A DNA stretch of 16,123 nt. Source: Acidobacteriota bacterium. GTDB lineage: Bacteria; Acidobacteriota; Blastocatellia; Pyrinomonadales; Pyrinomonadaceae. The stretch lies in the NCBI GenBank assembly GCA_029777145.1, contig JAKOSS010000142.1, forward strand, positions 1 through 16,123, written 5' to 3'. The translations under genes were made by a program, and so were the position numbers. Each line of letters starts with the position of its first letter. Position 1 is the stretch's first letter. The notes beneath the pieces were generated by a model that searched no databases, had not been told where the DNA came from, and was given only the letters and a program-made list of their open reading frames with translations. Below are positions 15,118-16,123 of this stretch, in pieces.

Positions 15118-15697
15118 AAATGTCTGATTGATCGAGCCATTTTTCCAGGCTTGACGGAGAGTACGCCTGCATTTTCTTGAGGAGTTGTTCTGGATCCGGG
15201 TCTTCGATGATGAGCTGGCGGTGTTCGCGGCGGAGGAATCCTTCGGTCACCGCTTGGTCGCAGAGCGCGAGCAGGCCGTCGTAATAACCGGAGATATTCA
15301 AGATGGCGCAGGGCTTTCGATGAAAGCCGAGTTGGGCCCAGGTCAGGATCTCGAAGAATTCCTCGAAGGTTCCGATCCCTCCGGGCATCGCGATGAACCC
15401 GTCGGCGCGTTCGGCCATCAGCGCCTTTCGTTCGTGCATCGACCCGACTACGAGAAGTTCGGTGACAGCCCGATGACCGACCTCCTTTTTCTCAAGTGAT
15501 TCAGGAATTATGCCGGTCACACGGCCGCCGAGTTGCATCACTTCGTCGGCGATGATCCCCATCAGTCCGACCTTTCCGCCGCCGTAGACCAAACCGATGT
15601 TTTCCCGGACGAGGATCGCGCCGAGGCGTTTCGCGGCATCCGCGTATTCCTCGCGATAGCCGCTGTTCGAGCCGCAGAAAACGGTAATGCTGCGCAT
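15116..15697 (-). CDS. LOG-family (TIGR00730) nucleoside 5'-monophosphate phosphoribohydrolase-like protein
   Basis: A 193-residue Rossmann-fold protein of the TIGR00730/LOG family. Characterised members release the base from nucleoside monophosphates, including activating cytokinin nucleotides; many bacterial members likely act on AMP or other nucleotides. From the start, ITVFCGSNSG is followed by LVYGGGKVGLMG, TGIIPESL and MHERKALM, and then the catalytic/phosphate-binding MPGGIGTFEEFFE, all in the expected order. Length is typical. The frame extends to 15718, but the extra MKPGIAD is encoded by repeat sequence and the family starts near MRSITVFCGSN, so I use 15697. No good Shine-Dalgarno is visible. 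Both ends abut nonamer arrays: the stop lies in one and the leader consists of another. Convergent with the second protease. Confidence 0.87.
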   Translation of the reverse strand: MRSITVFCGSNSGYREEYADAAKRLGAILVRENIGLVYGGGKVGLMGIIADEVMQLGGRVTGIIPESLEKKEVGHRAVTELLVVGSMHERKALMAERADGFIAMPGGIGTFEEFFEILTWAQLGFHRKPCAILNISGYYDGLLALCDQAVTEGFLRREHRQLIIEDPDPEQLLKKMQAYSPSSLEKWLDQSDI

Positions 15698-15704
15698 ATC
15701 TGCT

Positions 15705-15828
15705 ATTCCAGGTTTCACATTCCAAGGATTCCAGGGATTCCAAGCATTTCAGGGATTTCAAGATCCCAAGGATTCCACGGATTCCATCGCCGCTATCTTG
15801 GAATCTTGGAGTTTTGGAATTTGGAATC
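15705..15828. repeat. Nonamer array ATTCCAAGG with short inverted arm
   Basis: Left arm: ATTCCAGGT at 15705, then units ATTCCAAGG, ATTCCAGGG, ATTCCAAGC, ATTTCAGGG, ATTTCAAGA, TCCCAAGG, ATTCCACGG and ATTCCATCG from 15719 to 15789. Right arm at about 15797-15828 reads CTTGGAAT, CTTGGAG, TTTTGGAAT, TTGGAATC, the reverse complement of the left units. The element fills the gap between the NTF2-like gene's stop and the LOG gene's start, so any LOG leader must be made of it. Confidence 0.85.
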
Positions 15829-16123
15829 AGTTCTCCCGCTCCGACGGCATCACGGGCCGGTTGGCTTCCGGAGCATCCGGCGAAGTATGGAGATGAACTA
15901 CCTTCCAGTCCTTGCCGATCTTCTTGAAGACGAGCGTCATCCTGCCCGAAGCGCTTTCGGGTTTTCCGTCATAATCCTGCGACTGCTTCCATTTGCAAGA
16001 CACATACGCGGCCGTCGGACTCAGCACTTCAACGCGGACGCCGGTCGTCTCGAGCGTGACGTTCGTCGTCTTCGAATAAAGGCGCTCGCGGTTCGACTTC
16101 ATCGTCTCCCAGCCGATCGTCGC
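15827..16123 (-). CDS. NTF2/SnoaL-like (DUF4440-type) protein, 5'-partial
   Basis: The C-terminal part (at least 98 residues) of a small cone-shaped alpha+beta domain protein of the NTF2-like superfamily. The frame is open to the right edge, reading ATIGWETMKSNRERL before the internal Met at 16102, so the gene starts outside the window. Strand-forming segments VRVEVLSPTAAYVSCKW, GRMTLVFKKIGKDWKVVHLHTS are typical of SnoaL/DUF4440 domains, which end in a W-K-V-V-H-x-H-x-S strand. The ligand or enzymatic role is unknown; members range from isomerases to lipid or steroid binders. A single cysteine is present. The tail PSEREN is polar. Its TGA lies in the inverted nonamer repeat upstream of the LOG gene, which is on the same strand 129 bases on. 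Confidence 0.75.
   Translation of the reverse strand, partial: ATIGWETMKSNRERLYSKTTNVTLETTGVRVEVLSPTAAYVSCKWKQSQDYDGKPESASGRMTLVFKKIGKDWKVVHLHTSPDAPEANRPVMPSEREN

Noticed and set aside
14793..15119. Open frames encoding Phe-Gly-Lys or Asn-Phe-Pro repeats
   Set aside because: They are translations of a 9-base tandem repeat, whose period is a multiple of three and so keeps frames open. There is no ribosome binding site and the sense changes at the mirror arm.

Overview
The window looks like a chromosomal segment of a moderately GC-rich Gram-negative bacterium, most likely an Acidobacteriota member of the Blastocatellia/Pyrinomonadales kind. That placement is inference: it rests on the tandem secreted tricorn-like proteases, an RlmN with a CLTA-type cysteine motif, and the mix of housekeeping and secreted genes. 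No marker gene settles it. There are no tRNA or rRNA genes, CRISPR arrays, transposases or phage genes that I can see.

Layout, left to right. (1) The 3' part of a DUF853/YjgR-type HerA-like ATPase gene enters from the left edge. (2) A class I SAM-dependent methyltransferase follows. (3) rlmN (23S rRNA/tRNA A2503/A37 methyltransferase) is interrupted by one in-frame TAA. It is followed at tight spacing by a small single-pass membrane protein and a secreted DsbD-N-like domain protein, which look like one operon. (4) On the minus strand lies a 795-residue secreted protein with an HEXXH metallopeptidase-like domain, TPRs and a duplicated C-terminal cysteine-pair module. Upstream of it, on the same strand, is a PgeF/YfiH laccase-domain protein. 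(5) acpS diverges from pgeF. (6) Two very large tandem paralogous S41 tricorn-like proteases (about 1,100 residues each) fill 8.2-14.8 kb. (7) On the minus strand are a LOG-family (TIGR00730) nucleotide phosphoribohydrolase and the 3' part of an NTF2/SnoaL-like protein running off the right edge.

The most unusual content is intergenic. Four gene boundaries carry short tandem repeats: heptamers at 1146-1180 and at 7481-7624, nonamers at 14786-15117 and at 15705-15828. Three of the four are built as inverted repeats, with an array on one side and its reverse complement on the other, so each could fold into a long imperfect hairpin. Arrays run right up to start and stop codons and in places supply bases of those codons. 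The largest, between the convergent protease and LOG genes, is nested: nonamer arms surround a G-rich core hairpin, and each convergent transcript would carry its own potential G-quadruplex. This family of quasi-palindromic elements is the best candidate here for something undescribed.

Functional picture: much of the window serves the cell envelope or periplasm (two secreted proteases, the metallopeptidase/TPR protein, the DsbD-N-like domain and the peptidoglycan-editing PgeF). The rest is housekeeping (AcpS, RlmN, LOG). All domain calls come from reading motifs in the sequence; no database search was run.
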